The position numbers and the translations under genes are program-made. Shown in pieces: positions 27,480 to 36,641 of a stretch of 64,000 nucleotides of DNA; the first letter of the stretch is position 1; the number at the start of each line of letters is the position of its first letter. The notes below the pieces were generated by a model. That model saw nothing but the letters and a program-made list of their open reading frames with translations. It was not told the DNA's origin and did no database searches. The DNA comes from Propionivibrio hellwigii (GTDB lineage: Bacteria > Pseudomonadota > Gammaproteobacteria > Burkholderiales > Rhodocyclaceae), in assembly GCF_041770905.1 (NCBI RefSeq), contig NZ_JBEUWX010000003.1:62001-126000 (forward strand). Reading direction: 5' to 3'.

Positions 27480-28529
27480 TTATCGGATGTGTTTGCTGAC
27501 GCCGGCAGAAGCGAAACTGGCCATTTCGTTCAGGAAAGCGACGGCAGCCCGGACAATCGGAAACGCCACCATGGCGCCCGTTCCCTCGCCCAGACGCATG
27601 CCGATGTCGAGCAGCGGATTACCGCCAAGAAAGCGAATCTGTGCGCGATGCCCCGCCTCGGCGGAACAATGCGAAAAAATGCAGTAATCGCCAATCGCCG
27701 GCGCGATGCGATGCGCCGCCAGCAGGGCCGAGGTGGCAATAAAACCGTCTGCGAGCAGCACCATACCGCGTTCCGCGCCCGCCAGCAGGGCGCCGGTCAT
27801 CATGGCAATTTCAAAGCCGCCGAACTCGCTCAGAATCTCCGTCACATCGGCATCGGCCGGCAGCCCGGCACGCTGGATGGCCTGCTTCATCAATGCTTTC
27901 TTATGCGCCAGCGCGGTATCGTCGAGACCGGTACCGCGCCCGACGCAATCGTCGAGCGAAGCGCCGGTCAGCAGGTGGGTAATCAGCGATGCCGAGCCGG
28001 TATTGCCGATGCCTTTCTCCCCCACCCCCATAATATTGCAGCCCCGATCGGCCACCGCACGGGCAATTTCCGCCCCTTTGGCAATTGCCGCCAGGCATTG
28101 CGCCCGCGTCATGGCCGGTTCTTCCAGGTAATTGCGCGTGCCGGCCGGGTCGATTTTAGCGTCGATCAGCCCCTCGCGCGGACCGAAGTCATGCGCGACC
28201 CCCGCATCGATCGCCAGCATGGTCATTCCGTTGAGCCGCGAAAACACATTGGCCGCTGCGCCGCCTTTTAAGTAATTCTCCAGCATCTGCCAGCTCACAT
28301 CCTGCGGATAGGCCGAAATACCGGCGTGCGCGGCACCGTGATCGCCGGCAAAAATCAGCATATGCGGATCGCGCAACTGCGGCGACAATGTGTGCTGGAT
28401 GCAGCCGATCCGCACGGCAATTTCTTCGAGCCTACCCAGCGAACCGACGGGTTTGGTCTTGTTGTCGATCTTCTCTTGCAAGGCCTGCGCCAGCGAAAAA
28501 TCAACCGGAGGGATGGAAAAATGCATCAT
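27480..28529 (-). CDS. cobT: Nicotinate-nucleotide-dimethylbenzimidazole phosphoribosyltransferase CobT (copy 1)
   Basis: The 349-residue enzyme transfers phosphoribose from nicotinate mononucleotide to the lower-ligand base. Conserved features: NKTKPVGSLGRLE, FAGDHGAAHAGISAYPQDVSW, GVGEKGIGNT, and the catalytic glutamate (about 315) in LGEGTGA. I chose the ATG at 28529; the long frame upstream runs into the divergent cobU region. No Shine-Dalgarno is evident, and the bases before the start are repeats of GACAA. A TATAAT on the minus strand at 28717-28722 would give a leader of about 190 nt. A second cobT lies at 44097. Confidence 0.95.
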   Translation of the reverse strand: MMHFSIPPVDFSLAQALQEKIDNKTKPVGSLGRLEEIAVRIGCIQHTLSPQLRDPHMLIFAGDHGAAHAGISAYPQDVSWQMLENYLKGGAAANVFSRLNGMTMLAIDAGVAHDFGPREGLIDAKIDPAGTRNYLEEPAMTRAQCLAAIAKGAEIARAVADRGCNIMGVGEKGIGNTGSASLITHLLTGASLDDCVGRGTGLDDTALAHKKALMKQAIQRAGLPADADVTEILSEFGGFEIAMMTGALLAGAERGMVLLADGFIATSALLAAHRIAPAIGDYCIFSHCSAEAGHRAQIRFLGGNPLLDIGMRLGEGTGAMVAFPIVRAAVAFLNEMASFASAGVSKHIR

Positions 28530-28751
28530 GTCTTGTCTTGTTGTCTTGTCGATTAGCCAAGTGAACCGAGGTGTGGACGTGGCCGCGTGGCCGCGCAGCA
28601 TGCGCCGTTCTGCCGGGCGTTCGCGGCTTCCATGCCGGCATCGTTCTATGTGCTCCAGACCAGCCCGCCAGGTCCGGCGGATAGGGCAGTAGAGGCCATG
28701 AAACACGAACGACGCCATTATAGACGCAGTGTTCCATGTTAATCTCGCGGC

Positions 28752-29336
28752 ATGAAAGAACTGATTATTGGCGGCGCACGCTCCGGTAAAAGCGCGTATG
28801 CAGAAAAACAGGCGCAGGCAAGCGGTCTGCATGTCGTCTATGTCGCCACGGCGCAGGTACTCGATCATGAAATGGCGCGCCGGGTTACCGCGCATCAGGC
28901 GCGCCGGCCGGCACAATGGGGGCTGGTCGAAGCGCCGCTTGACCTATACGCGGCGTTGTCACGCAACGCTGCGCCGAATACTTGCCTGCTTGTCGATTGC
29001 CTGACGCTGTGGCTGTCCAACCTCCTCTTCGCCGGGGAAGCGGCCAAACAGGCGGAGGCCGGCCAGGCGATCAATTGCCCGCTATTTCTGCGGGAAACCC
29101 AGGCGCTGGCCGAAGGCCTGCAACACTTGCCGGGCCGGATCATTCTGGTTTCCAACGAGGTCGGGAGCGGGATCGTGCCGATGGACCCGGTGTCGCGCCT
29201 GTTTGCCGACGAGCAGGGGCGACTGAATCAGCGGATCGCCGCCGTCTGCGATCGGGTCACCCTCGTCGCCGCAGGTCTGCCGCTCGTGCTCAAAGATGCA
29301 CGAAATCCCATCGGCAATGCACATGAGGCACCATAG
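28752..29336 (+). CDS. cobU: Adenosylcobinamide kinase/guanylyltransferase CobU
   Basis: The 194-residue bifunctional enzyme phosphorylates adenosylcobinamide and transfers GMP to it. The P-loop GGARSGKS lies at residues 7-14, followed by the conserved VDCLTLWLSN and the ISNEVG-type motif VSNEVGSGIVP. It is divergent from cobT-cobS-cobC and shares their upstream region. Confidence 0.95.
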   Translation: MKELIIGGARSGKSAYAEKQAQASGLHVVYVATAQVLDHEMARRVTAHQARRPAQWGLVEAPLDLYAALSRNAAPNTCLLVDCLTLWLSNLLFAGEAAKQAEAGQAINCPLFLRETQALAEGLQHLPGRIILVSNEVGSGIVPMDPVSRLFADEQGRLNQRIAAVCDRVTLVAAGLPLVLKDARNPIGNAHEAP

Positions 29337-29454
29337 CGAATCGATGAGGTGATACACTAGCCGTCGGCAGTCCGGCACACTGCTGCGCCAGAAGCCATCC
29401 CTTGCCGGGCGGGCGTTATCGTCGAGTTTCGGCTTTATCGATCAGGAGCAGAAA

Positions 29455-29928
29455 ATGAGCATCAGCGAACACGTCAAAGCAAATCTTGAGCAGGTTAAAT
29501 CGAGCCTCGAACAGGGTACGGAACGCCTCAAATCAAACTTCGATCACGGCAAGAAAAAAGTCCGTTCCCAGTACGAATACGGCAAAGAGCTGGTTTCGTC
29601 CGGGCTGGAAGGCGCGCGGGAAGCGCGTAAAGCCGTGCTCGCCACCGAGGATACTTCGAACATTCTGGCCGTCGCCGCCGAACAGTCGTGGCAGGCCGCC
29701 AGCTTCGGCGTGCTGACAGGCGCCGTACTGGGCGCATTGGCCGACGATCGCAAGCCGGTACGCGGCGTCGTCGCAGGCGGCATTTTAGGCGCCGCCCTGG
29801 CGTTTGGCGTCAGCTTTGCCTGGAAAACCCGTCCGCTGACTTCTGCCATGGCCCGTGAAGCCGGCAAGCGCATCGGCCACACGCGCGACCGCCACTGGCT
29901 GAGCAGCCACCCGATCAACTACGGTTGA
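29455..29928 (+). CDS. Small membrane-associated protein of unknown function (coiled coil plus glycine-rich segment)
   Basis: A 157-residue protein with a CAGGAG ribosome site before its ATG. Residues 1-60 are highly charged and predicted helical (HVKANLEQVKSSLEQGTERL). Residues 78-122 contain a glycine-rich hydrophobic hairpin (GVLTGAVLGALADDRKPVRG then VAGGILGAALAFGVSFAW). A basic tail ends SHPINYG. This arrangement resembles small stress-related membrane proteins such as the YtxH/ElaB types, but I cannot assign it. It lies after cobU and ends at a strong terminator. Confidence 0.7.
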   Translation: MSISEHVKANLEQVKSSLEQGTERLKSNFDHGKKKVRSQYEYGKELVSSGLEGAREARKAVLATEDTSNILAVAAEQSWQAASFGVLTGAVLGALADDRKPVRGVVAGGILGAALAFGVSFAWKTRPLTSAMAREAGKRIGHTRDRHWLSSHPINYG

Positions 29929-29957
29929 TTGTCGTTTTGACCTAAATTCTTTGGGTT

Positions 29958-29982
29958 AACTATTTAATTAGTTTAAATAGTT
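29958..29982. repeat. A/T-rich perfect inverted repeat
   Basis: AACTATTTAA and TTAAATAGTT flank a 5-base spacer, 29 bp after a stop codon and 10 bp before a terminator hairpin. It could be a protein-binding site or part of the transcript end; nothing further is visible. Confidence 0.6.
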
Positions 29983-29991
29983 ACATTTCTG

Positions 29992-30023
29992 AACTGCCCG
30001 GTTTTCCGGGCAGTTTTATTTTT
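29992..30023 (+). terminator. Rho-independent terminator
   Basis: A 10-bp stem AACTGCCCGG against CCGGGCAGTT with a TTTT loop is followed by TTATTTTT. It ends the transcript of the 157-residue protein gene. Confidence 0.92.
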
Positions 30024-30353
30024 AGCCGCTATTTCTTTGGCTGACGATTGATACGCATCCTAACGACTCAAATGCACTCATAGCTTGCAAAACAGTACGT
30101 GGCAAGAATCGAAGGATGGATCAATTGGGCATGCCAGGTATCAACAGGGTATGGCCTTACATACAGCAAGCTGGTTTTTACTTCCGCATTACTGTCGGTA
30201 TGATATACCGTCGCAGAACCCTCAGGATCAATGCGCAGATACTAAAATCTTTTGCGCCATACCCAATCTTTTCCATAAATAATCGGCAAGGTTTAGCTCC
30301 CATCTAATGGCGATATAAAGTTTCAATGTAACGTCATAGTTGCCGTACAAATA
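30024..30353. other. A/T-rich gap of 330 bp; no supported gene
   Basis: Between two terminators. Lower GC than its neighbours. Two overlapping short frames (30085-30282 and 30116-30307) have no recognisable content and no ribosome site. A TAGCCGCTATTTCTTTGGC fragment at its left edge resembles one end of a family B element. Confidence 0.45.
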
Positions 30354-30382
30354 AAAAGCGCCATATATGATATGGCGCTTTT
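30354..30382. terminator. Bidirectional terminator downstream of hns
   Basis: A 12-bp stem AAAAGCGCCATA against TATGGCGCTTTT with a 5-base loop. On the minus strand the T-run extends further (TTTTTATTTG), so it mainly serves the H-NS gene. Confidence 0.9.
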
Positions 30383-30417
30383 GCTATATGCAGGTTACAG
30401 TTTCTATAGGGCTTGCA

Positions 30418-30729
30418 TTATCTCTGAATTAACAGACTGTTAATATTGCCTCCGCGTGCGAGGTATTCCTCTACCCACGCGGGCTTACGTCCCTTGCCGC
30501 TCCAGGTTTGGGCGCTATTCGTCGGGTTGGCGTATTTCGCTTCGCCTTTTTTGGCAGCTCCTTTTTTTGCGCCCGATTTGAGGCCAAGGTCTTCGGCCGT
30601 CAAATGATATTCAGCAATTTTTTCCTTGATTCCTTTTATGACCAGGCTAAGTTCGGCCAGGCGAGCCTGTTCCACTTCGAACTGAGCCTTTTTCAGATTT
30701 TCGAGCGCTTCCTTGTAGCTAATAGTCAT
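30418..30729 (-). CDS. H-NS family nucleoid-associated protein
   Basis: The 103-residue protein has an N-terminal coiled coil (LKKAQFEVEQARLAELS). A Lys/Ala-rich linker follows, and then the C-terminal DNA-binding motif TWSGKGRKPAWV, the betaproteobacterial form of the H-NS AT-hook-like loop. It binds A/T-rich DNA and usually silences acquired genes. It has a good ribosome site (GAGGAAGC before ATG) and its own terminator. It lies within the cobalamin region but is not obviously part of the pathway. Confidence 0.9.
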   Translation of the reverse strand: MTISYKEALENLKKAQFEVEQARLAELSLVIKGIKEKIAEYHLTAEDLGLKSGAKKGAAKKGEAKYANPTNSAQTWSGKGRKPAWVEEYLARGGNINSLLIQR

Positions 30730-30983
30730 TGCTTCCTCCAGTTAAAATAAAAAGTCCGGCGTCCACCAACCATCAACGCCCCACCCTATTTGTGGGAGGC
30801 ATTATAAATTAACTGGGCGAAAAAACAATCGAATGCAATATAACGATCCATTCAGCCTTTTAATATGTTGTATATCATTGCTATTGAGCGCTTGGTTATT
30901 ATCTGCCCGGCATTAGGGCAATTCCCTGTAACTCACCGGTATTCGGTATTGATGCTGCGCGAATGAATACGGATTAATTCAGT

Positions 30984-32495
30984 TCATTTAGTATCGGCAA
31001 CGCACGCGGGAAGTGCAAAAGCCGGAATGCATTCGGCAAGGCGATGCAAATCCAGATGCTGCTCAACGGCGTCGGCCAACCGGTCCAGATCGCGTTCGCG
31101 CCGCTCGGCCGGATCGAACCGCGCTTCCGGTGTGTGGCCGGCCCAGGCAATCAGCGCATTGAGCGCATCCGGCGAATCAAAGAGGCCATGACAATAGGTG
31201 GCAAGCACTTGACCGTCCGCTGAAAGTGCGCCTTCCGGCAGCCCTTCCAGACAGGTCGCCGGTCGCGCCAGCGCCGGCCCATGCGTCACGCCCATGTGAA
31301 TACGGTAGCCGCGCAGTAACGGCGGGGCGCTCAGCGTTCCATTCAGCGTCAGCGTTCCGCTGACATTCTCCAGATGTTTTTCCGGTGCCAGCGTCGTTTC
31401 ATAATCGAGCAGTCCCAGGCCGGGCTGGCTGCCAGGCGCCCCTTCCAACCCCAACGGGTCATTGAGCTGTTTGCCAAGCATTTGCAGGCCACCGCAGATG
31501 CCGATCAGCTTGCCGCCATAGCGCAGATGCCGCCGGATCGCTTCTTCCCAGCCCATGCTGCGCAGCCAGTCGAGGTCCGCCTGCACAGCTTTGGAACCGC
31601 CCAGCACGATCAGGTCACAAGGCGGTGGCGCATCATGCGCCCCGACAACCGTAAAATCGACTTCCGGATGAAAACGCAGCGGATCGAAATCGTTGTGGTT
31701 CGACAGACGCGGATAAGCGGGCGCAACGACCTTGAGTCTGGCGCCGGTCTTGGCCAGCTTACCACGCGGTAGCGCATCCTCGGCATCGAGATACAGGCCG
31801 TGCAGGTAGGGCAGGACACCGATCACCGGCTTGCCGGTGCGCTGTTCTAGCCAGGTCAGCCCCGATTCCAGCAGGCTGAAATCACCGCGGAAGCGGTTGA
31901 TGACGAAACCTTTGACACGCGCCTGCTCACTTGGCGAAAGGAGTTCGTAAGTGCCGGTCAGGTGGGCAAAAACGCCGCCGCGATCGATGTCGGCGACGAT
32001 GATGACCGGGCAATCGACGACCTCGGCAAAGCCCATATTGGCAATATCGCGGGCGCGCAGGTTGATTTCCGCCGGACTCCCCGCGCCTTCGACGATGATG
32101 GCATCGTATGCCGCACACAGGCGTTGCCATGATTCGAGCACGGCCTGCATCGCCCGCGGCTTGTATTCGTGATAATCACGGGCATTGAGATCGGCATGCG
32201 TCTTGCCATGGATAATGACCTGCGAGCGCTTGTCGGTTGAGGGCTTGAGCAGTATCGGGTTGAAGTCGATATGCGCCGGCACCCGCGCCGCCAGCGCCTG
32301 TAGCGCCTGGGCGCGGCCGATTTCGCCGCCATCGACGGTTACGGCCGAATTCAGCGCCATATTTTGCGGCTTGAACGGCGCAACGCGCACGCCTCGACGC
32401 GCCAGCACGCGGCATAGCGCCGCCCCCAGAACCGATTTTCCAGCGTCCGAAGTACAGCCTTGCACCATCAGGCAGGGCGTTTTTTGCAGAGTCAT
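30984..32495 (-). CDS. cobQ: Cobyric acid synthase CobQ/CbiP
   Basis: The 503-residue amidotransferase converts adenosylcobyrinic acid a,c-diamide to adenosylcobyric acid using four glutamines and ATP. The N-terminal P-loop-like domain has LMVQGCTSDAGKS and KPQNMALNS. The C-terminal class I-like glutaminase domain has the nucleophile Cys in LIGICGGLQMLG and the His in YCHGLFDSPD. I chose ATG 32495; a TTG five codons upstream is the only extension. It stands alone on the minus strand between hns and the ABC transporter. Confidence 0.96.
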   Translation of the reverse strand: MTLQKTPCLMVQGCTSDAGKSVLGAALCRVLARRGVRVAPFKPQNMALNSAVTVDGGEIGRAQALQALAARVPAHIDFNPILLKPSTDKRSQVIIHGKTHADLNARDYHEYKPRAMQAVLESWQRLCAAYDAIIVEGAGSPAEINLRARDIANMGFAEVVDCPVIIVADIDRGGVFAHLTGTYELLSPSEQARVKGFVINRFRGDFSLLESGLTWLEQRTGKPVIGVLPYLHGLYLDAEDALPRGKLAKTGARLKVVAPAYPRLSNHNDFDPLRFHPEVDFTVVGAHDAPPPCDLIVLGGSKAVQADLDWLRSMGWEEAIRRHLRYGGKLIGICGGLQMLGKQLNDPLGLEGAPGSQPGLGLLDYETTLAPEKHLENVSGTLTLNGTLSAPPLLRGYRIHMGVTHGPALARPATCLEGLPEGALSADGQVLATYCHGLFDSPDALNALIAWAGHTPEARFDPAERRERDLDRLADAVEQHLDLHRLAECIPAFALPACVADTK

Positions 32496-32735
32496 GATCC
32501 GTTTTTCCAAAAAATCTTAAAAGTTCAGGGCTATTTTCTCATACGCTGCGGACACCGGAAGCGCGCCACAACAGGCTACATCAAAGAAAAACGGCAACGG
32601 CCATTGAGGGGAGTTTTTGCCGATTTCCCGTAAAACGTGCGACGAACGGTTGAATTGCGAGCCGGACTCGACGTATATTGCTTTTCGATCTGAGGCGTTT
32701 CCGCCCAGACGCACCACGGGTTCATCAATCAGGGC

Positions 32736-33848
32736 ATGGAAAGAAAAACCAAAACAGCAGACAGCGCCGCCAGCAACAATACCGGCAATGGCCGACACAG
32801 CGCTGCACGCAATCTGACCGCCGGATTTCTGGCCGACCGCCAGTTTGTCTTTCTGGCACTGACCAACCTCCTCGGCTTCATGCTGGCCGTCGCCCTGGCG
32901 GGCACCGATTTTATCGGCGCCTACAACCTCCAATCGATGGCGGCGCAGTTGCCGGAACTGGGACTGCTGGCGCTGGGCGTCATGCTGGCGATGGTTTCCG
33001 GAAACGGCGGCATCGACCTGTCGGGCATCGCACTGGCCAATCTGTCGGGGGTCTTGGCCGGGCTGATAGCCTCTCATTTCATTGCGGCCGACGATGCCCC
33101 CTTGCTGTACACGGGAAGTTTCATTGCGCTTGCCCTGCTCGCCGGCGGCATCGGCGGCATGCTGAACGGTGTTCTGATTGCCTGGGGGCATCTGACGCCC
33201 ATTCTCGCCACCCTCGGCACGCAAATGTTTTTTACCGGGATCGCCGTCGTGCTGACCAACGGTTCCGCGCTGCGCCTGGGCTACATCGAGCCGCTCGATG
33301 CATTCGGCAACTCGACGCTGGCCGGACTGCCTATCTGCTTCATCGTATTTCTGGCCGTCGCTGCCGCGCTCGCGCTGATGCTCAAGCGTACCCCTTTCGG
33401 CATCCGCCTGTACTTGTTGGGCAGCAACGCCAAAGCGGCAAGCTATGCCGGGATTCCCGTGCGGCGGATGCTGTTCCTGACCTATACCCTATGCGGACTG
33501 CTGGCCGGGCTGGCGGGCGCCATCATCGCCGCGCGCACTTCCAGCGTGAAATGGGATTACGGCAGCTCTTACGTGATGATTTCCATCCTGATCGTCGTCG
33601 CCGCCGGCGTCCGCCCGGAAGGCGGCTACGGACGGCTGGTCTGCGTTCTGCTCTCAGCCACAGCGCTCCAGCTGCTGGCCAGCATGTTCAACTTCCTCGA
33701 TGTTTCCAGCTTTTTCCGCGATTGCGCCTGGGGGACGATGCTGCTCATTTTCCTCGTCGTTTCGCGTTTCGACTATCGTACTTTTTTCCGGAACCGACCT
33801 GGTTCCAGCGGCTCGGCGTCACTCCCTCGCGCCGGCCGCACCGTCTAG
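32736..33848 (+). CDS. Sugar-type ABC transporter permease 1 (LsrC/RhaP-like)
   Basis: The 370-residue inner-membrane protein has about nine hydrophobic segments and belongs to the RbsC-type permease family. Features include LGVMLAMVSGNGGIDLSGIALANLSG and the cytoplasmic loop GSNAKAASYAGIPVRRML. It opens a four-gene importer: permease, binding protein, ATPase, second permease. Two unlike permeases are typical of LsrCD (AI-2) and RhaPQ (rhamnose) importers rather than RbsC. The transporter sits between cobQ and cbiB; its substrate is unknown. Confidence 0.9.
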   Translation: MERKTKTADSAASNNTGNGRHSAARNLTAGFLADRQFVFLALTNLLGFMLAVALAGTDFIGAYNLQSMAAQLPELGLLALGVMLAMVSGNGGIDLSGIALANLSGVLAGLIASHFIAADDAPLLYTGSFIALALLAGGIGGMLNGVLIAWGHLTPILATLGTQMFFTGIAVVLTNGSALRLGYIEPLDAFGNSTLAGLPICFIVFLAVAAALALMLKRTPFGIRLYLLGSNAKAASYAGIPVRRMLFLTYTLCGLLAGLAGAIIAARTSSVKWDYGSSYVMISILIVVAAGVRPEGGYGRLVCVLLSATALQLLASMFNFLDVSSFFRDCAWGTMLLIFLVVSRFDYRTFFRNRPGSSGSASLPRAGRTV

Positions 33849-33883
33849 AGGGAACGCTTCGTCACCACCACGGAGGTTATTCC

Positions 33884-34897
33884 ATGTCTATCGTCAAAGC
33901 ATCCATCGCCTGCGCCGTCTCTGCGGCTCTAGTCGGTACGGCAGGCATCGCCGGCGCACAGGGCAACCAAAGCGGCAACAAAACGATCGCCACCGTCGTC
34001 AAAATTACCGGCGAAACCTGGTTCAACCGTATGGAAGACGGCGTCAAGGCGTTTGGCGCCTCAACACCGGGCGTCACTACGGCGCAATACGGGCCACCCA
34101 AGGCTGATGCCGCCTTGCAGACGAAGATCATCGACGATCTGATCGCCAAAAAAGTCGACGCGATCACTGTCGTCCCCATGGATCCTTCGACGCTGGAAGG
34201 CGTGCTCAAGCGCGCCATGGACCGCGGTATCAAGGTCGTGACGCATGAAGCGGACAATGCGAAAAACACGCATGTGGATATCGAAGCCTTCGACAACAAG
34301 GCGTTCGGCGCGCGCTTCAATGAGCGGCTGGCCAAATGCATGGGCGGGGCCGGCAAATGGACTTCGTTTGTGGGTTCGCTGGGCAGCCTGACGCACGTGC
34401 AATGGGCTGACGGCGGCGCCGAAAACGCCAAGAAATACCCCAAAATGGTACTTGTCGATGCCAAGAACGAATCATTCAACGATGCCAACAAGGCCTACGA
34501 AAAAGCCAAGGAAATTCTGCGCAAACACCCCGATATCAAGGGCTTCCAGGGCGGTGCGGCCATCGACGTGCTGGGCATCGGCCGCGCAATCGAAGAAGCC
34601 GGCCTGCAAGGCAAGATTTGCGTGATCGGCCTCGGCCTGCCCAAGGATTCCGGCAAATACCTCGAATCCGGCGCCATCCAGGGCATCGGCTTCTGGGATC
34701 CGCAGGAAGCCGGCGTTGTCATGAACAAGGTGGCCAAGATGCTGCTCGACGGCCAGCAGATCACCGACGGCATGGATCTGGGCGTGCCCGGCTATCACAA
34801 GGTTAAGGTCAAGAAGGGGCCGGGCAAGGGCATTATCGTCGTCGGCGAAGCCTGGATCGACGTCGACAAGTCGAACTACAAGAACTACCCGTTCTGA
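33884..34897 (+). CDS. Periplasmic substrate-binding protein (LsrB/RhaS-like)
   Basis: The 337-residue protein has a signal peptide ending near AGIAGAQG (about 25). Then come two Rossmann-like lobes of the periplasmic-binding-protein type I fold, with KTIATVVKITGETWFNRMEDG, DDLIAKKVDAITVVPMDP and GIGFWDPQEAGVVM. The ending (DVDKSNYKNYPF) and GFWD motif resemble LsrB, the AI-2 receptor, and RhaS. CGGAGG precedes ATG 33884. The bound ligand cannot be read from the sequence; given the location, a B12-related nucleoside or base is one guess among several. Confidence 0.88.
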   Translation: MSIVKASIACAVSAALVGTAGIAGAQGNQSGNKTIATVVKITGETWFNRMEDGVKAFGASTPGVTTAQYGPPKADAALQTKIIDDLIAKKVDAITVVPMDPSTLEGVLKRAMDRGIKVVTHEADNAKNTHVDIEAFDNKAFGARFNERLAKCMGGAGKWTSFVGSLGSLTHVQWADGGAENAKKYPKMVLVDAKNESFNDANKAYEKAKEILRKHPDIKGFQGGAAIDVLGIGRAIEEAGLQGKICVIGLGLPKDSGKYLESGAIQGIGFWDPQEAGVVMNKVAKMLLDGQQITDGMDLGVPGYHKVKVKKGPGKGIIVVGEAWIDVDKSNYKNYPF

Positions 34898-35030
34898 GCC
34901 CCAGCCTGGCCTGAAGCGCATGCTGGAGGACGCCGTGCATGCAGCATGAGCGAAGCGTTCTCCGGCATGTTCCACGCCGCCGGCCAATCACTACATGACA
35001 TGATCGCCTCACCGTCCCGCCCGTAATCGC

Positions 35031-36641
35031 ATGAATGCGCCCGACACCCGCCGGCAAGCCGACGCCCCGCCGCCAGCTGCCGATCAACCGCCTTTTCTCG
35101 AAGTGCGCGGCATCCACAAACGTTTCGCCGGCGTCCACGCCCTGCGCGGCATCGACCTGACGATCGAAAGCGGTCAGATTTACCATCTGATCGGAGAAAA
35201 CGGCTGCGGCAAAAGCACCTTGATCAAGATCATCGCCGGCGCGCAGCCGCCGGATGAAGGAAAGATCATCGTCGCCGGGCGCGCGTATGCGCGCCTTTCC
35301 CCCATCGAGGCGCTGGCCGCCGGCATCGAAACCGTCTATCAGGATTTTTCGCTGCTGCCCAACCTGAACGTGGCGGAAAACATCGCCCTGACCCAACAGC
35401 TCGTTCAGTCGGGCGGCCGCCTCTTCCGGCGTCTGGACCGCGCCGTCCTGGCGCAGACCGCCACGCGCGCGCTCGCCGCAATCGGTCTGCCGTCCACACA
35501 GGCGTTCATGCAGCAGCGCGTCGACACCCTGCCCATCGCCACGCGCCAGATGGTGGCGATTGCCCGCGCCATTGCCGTCGACGCGCACCTGGTCATCATG
35601 GATGAACCGACCACCGCACTGACGCGCCGCGAAGTCGGCAACCTGATCGGCGTCGTCAATCGCCTGCGCGAGCAGGGCGTCGCCGTGCTGTTCGTCACGC
35701 ACAAACTCGACGAATGCAAAGCCATTGGCGGGCGCGTCGTCATTTTCCGCGACGGCCAGAAGGTGATGGAAGGCGACGCCGGCGATTACAGCAAAGCCGA
35801 CTTGAGCTACTGGATGACCGGCCGCCAGCTCGACGAACACCGTTACCGCAGCGAACCGGCCGGCGAAGCCCCCGCAACATCGCGCCTCCTCGTCACCGGG
35901 CTGACGCGCGCCGCAGCGTTTTCGGAAATCTCTTTCGCTGTCAATCGGGGCGAAATTCTCGGCATTACCGGGCTGCTCGATTCCGGGCGCAACGAACTGG
36001 CGCTCGCCTTGGCCGGCGTGCATCCGGCCGATGCCGGCCAGATTTTTCTCGACAACCAGCCGGCCGTCCTGCGCCGTCCGGCCGATGCCATCGCCGCCGG
36101 CATCGGCTATCTGCCGGAAGACCGCCTGTCCGAAGGGCTGTTTCTGGAAAAGCCCATCCGCGAAAATTTCACCGCCGCCGTGCTCGGCCGGCTGTGCCGC
36201 CGTTTCGGCCTGCTCGATCAAAGCCGCGTGCGCAATCTGGCGCACCGTCTGACCGAACAGTTGCACATCGCCACCCCCGATATCGAACACCCGGTGCAGT
36301 CCCTTTCCGGCGGCAACCAGCAGCGCGTTCTGCTCGGACGCTGGCTGTCCATCGACCCCAAGGTGCTGATCCTGCACGGCCCCACCGTCGGCGTCGATGT
36401 GGGTTCCAAGGATACGATCTACCGCATCATCCAGTCGCTCGCCGCGCAAGGCATGAGCATTCTCATCGTCAGCGACGACCTGCCGGAACTACTGCAAAAC
36501 TGCGACCGGATTTTGATCATGCGAAAAGGGCAGATCAGCCAGGTTTTCGATGCCGCTGAAACCGTGTCGGAAACCGATCTGTACGAAGCGATGACGGCCG
36601 AACACCCCAGAAAAGAGGAAGAAAAAACATGCCAGGGCTGA
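35031..36641 (+). CDS. Sugar-type ABC transporter ATPase, two domains (LsrA/RbsA-like)
   Basis: The 536-residue protein has two ABC domains in tandem. The first has Walker A GENGCGKST, the degenerate signature LPIATRQMVAIARA and VIMDEPTTAL. The second has the degenerate P-loop GLLDSGRNEL and a good signature LSGGNQQRVLLGRWL. This asymmetry is normal in RbsA-type proteins. It is the third gene of the importer and overlaps the second permease gene by 13 bp. Confidence 0.93.
   Translation: MNAPDTRRQADAPPPAADQPPFLEVRGIHKRFAGVHALRGIDLTIESGQIYHLIGENGCGKSTLIKIIAGAQPPDEGKIIVAGRAYARLSPIEALAAGIETVYQDFSLLPNLNVAENIALTQQLVQSGGRLFRRLDRAVLAQTATRALAAIGLPSTQAFMQQRVDTLPIATRQMVAIARAIAVDAHLVIMDEPTTALTRREVGNLIGVVNRLREQGVAVLFVTHKLDECKAIGGRVVIFRDGQKVMEGDAGDYSKADLSYWMTGRQLDEHRYRSEPAGEAPATSRLLVTGLTRAAAFSEISFAVNRGEILGITGLLDSGRNELALALAGVHPADAGQIFLDNQPAVLRRPADAIAAGIGYLPEDRLSEGLFLEKPIRENFTAAVLGRLCRRFGLLDQSRVRNLAHRLTEQLHIATPDIEHPVQSLSGGNQQRVLLGRWLSIDPKVLILHGPTVGVDVGSKDTIYRIIQSLAAQGMSILIVSDDLPELLQNCDRILIMRKGQISQVFDAAETVSETDLYEAMTAEHPRKEEEKTCQG

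Noticed and set aside
28530..28751. Cobalamin riboswitch between cobT1 and cobU
   Set aside because: No GCCACTG-like box or AGCCAGAAGAC segment on either strand, unlike the three clear riboswitches.
30085..30307. Two overlapping short frames upstream of hns
   Set aside because: A/T-rich DNA between two terminators, no ribosome sites and no recognisable content.
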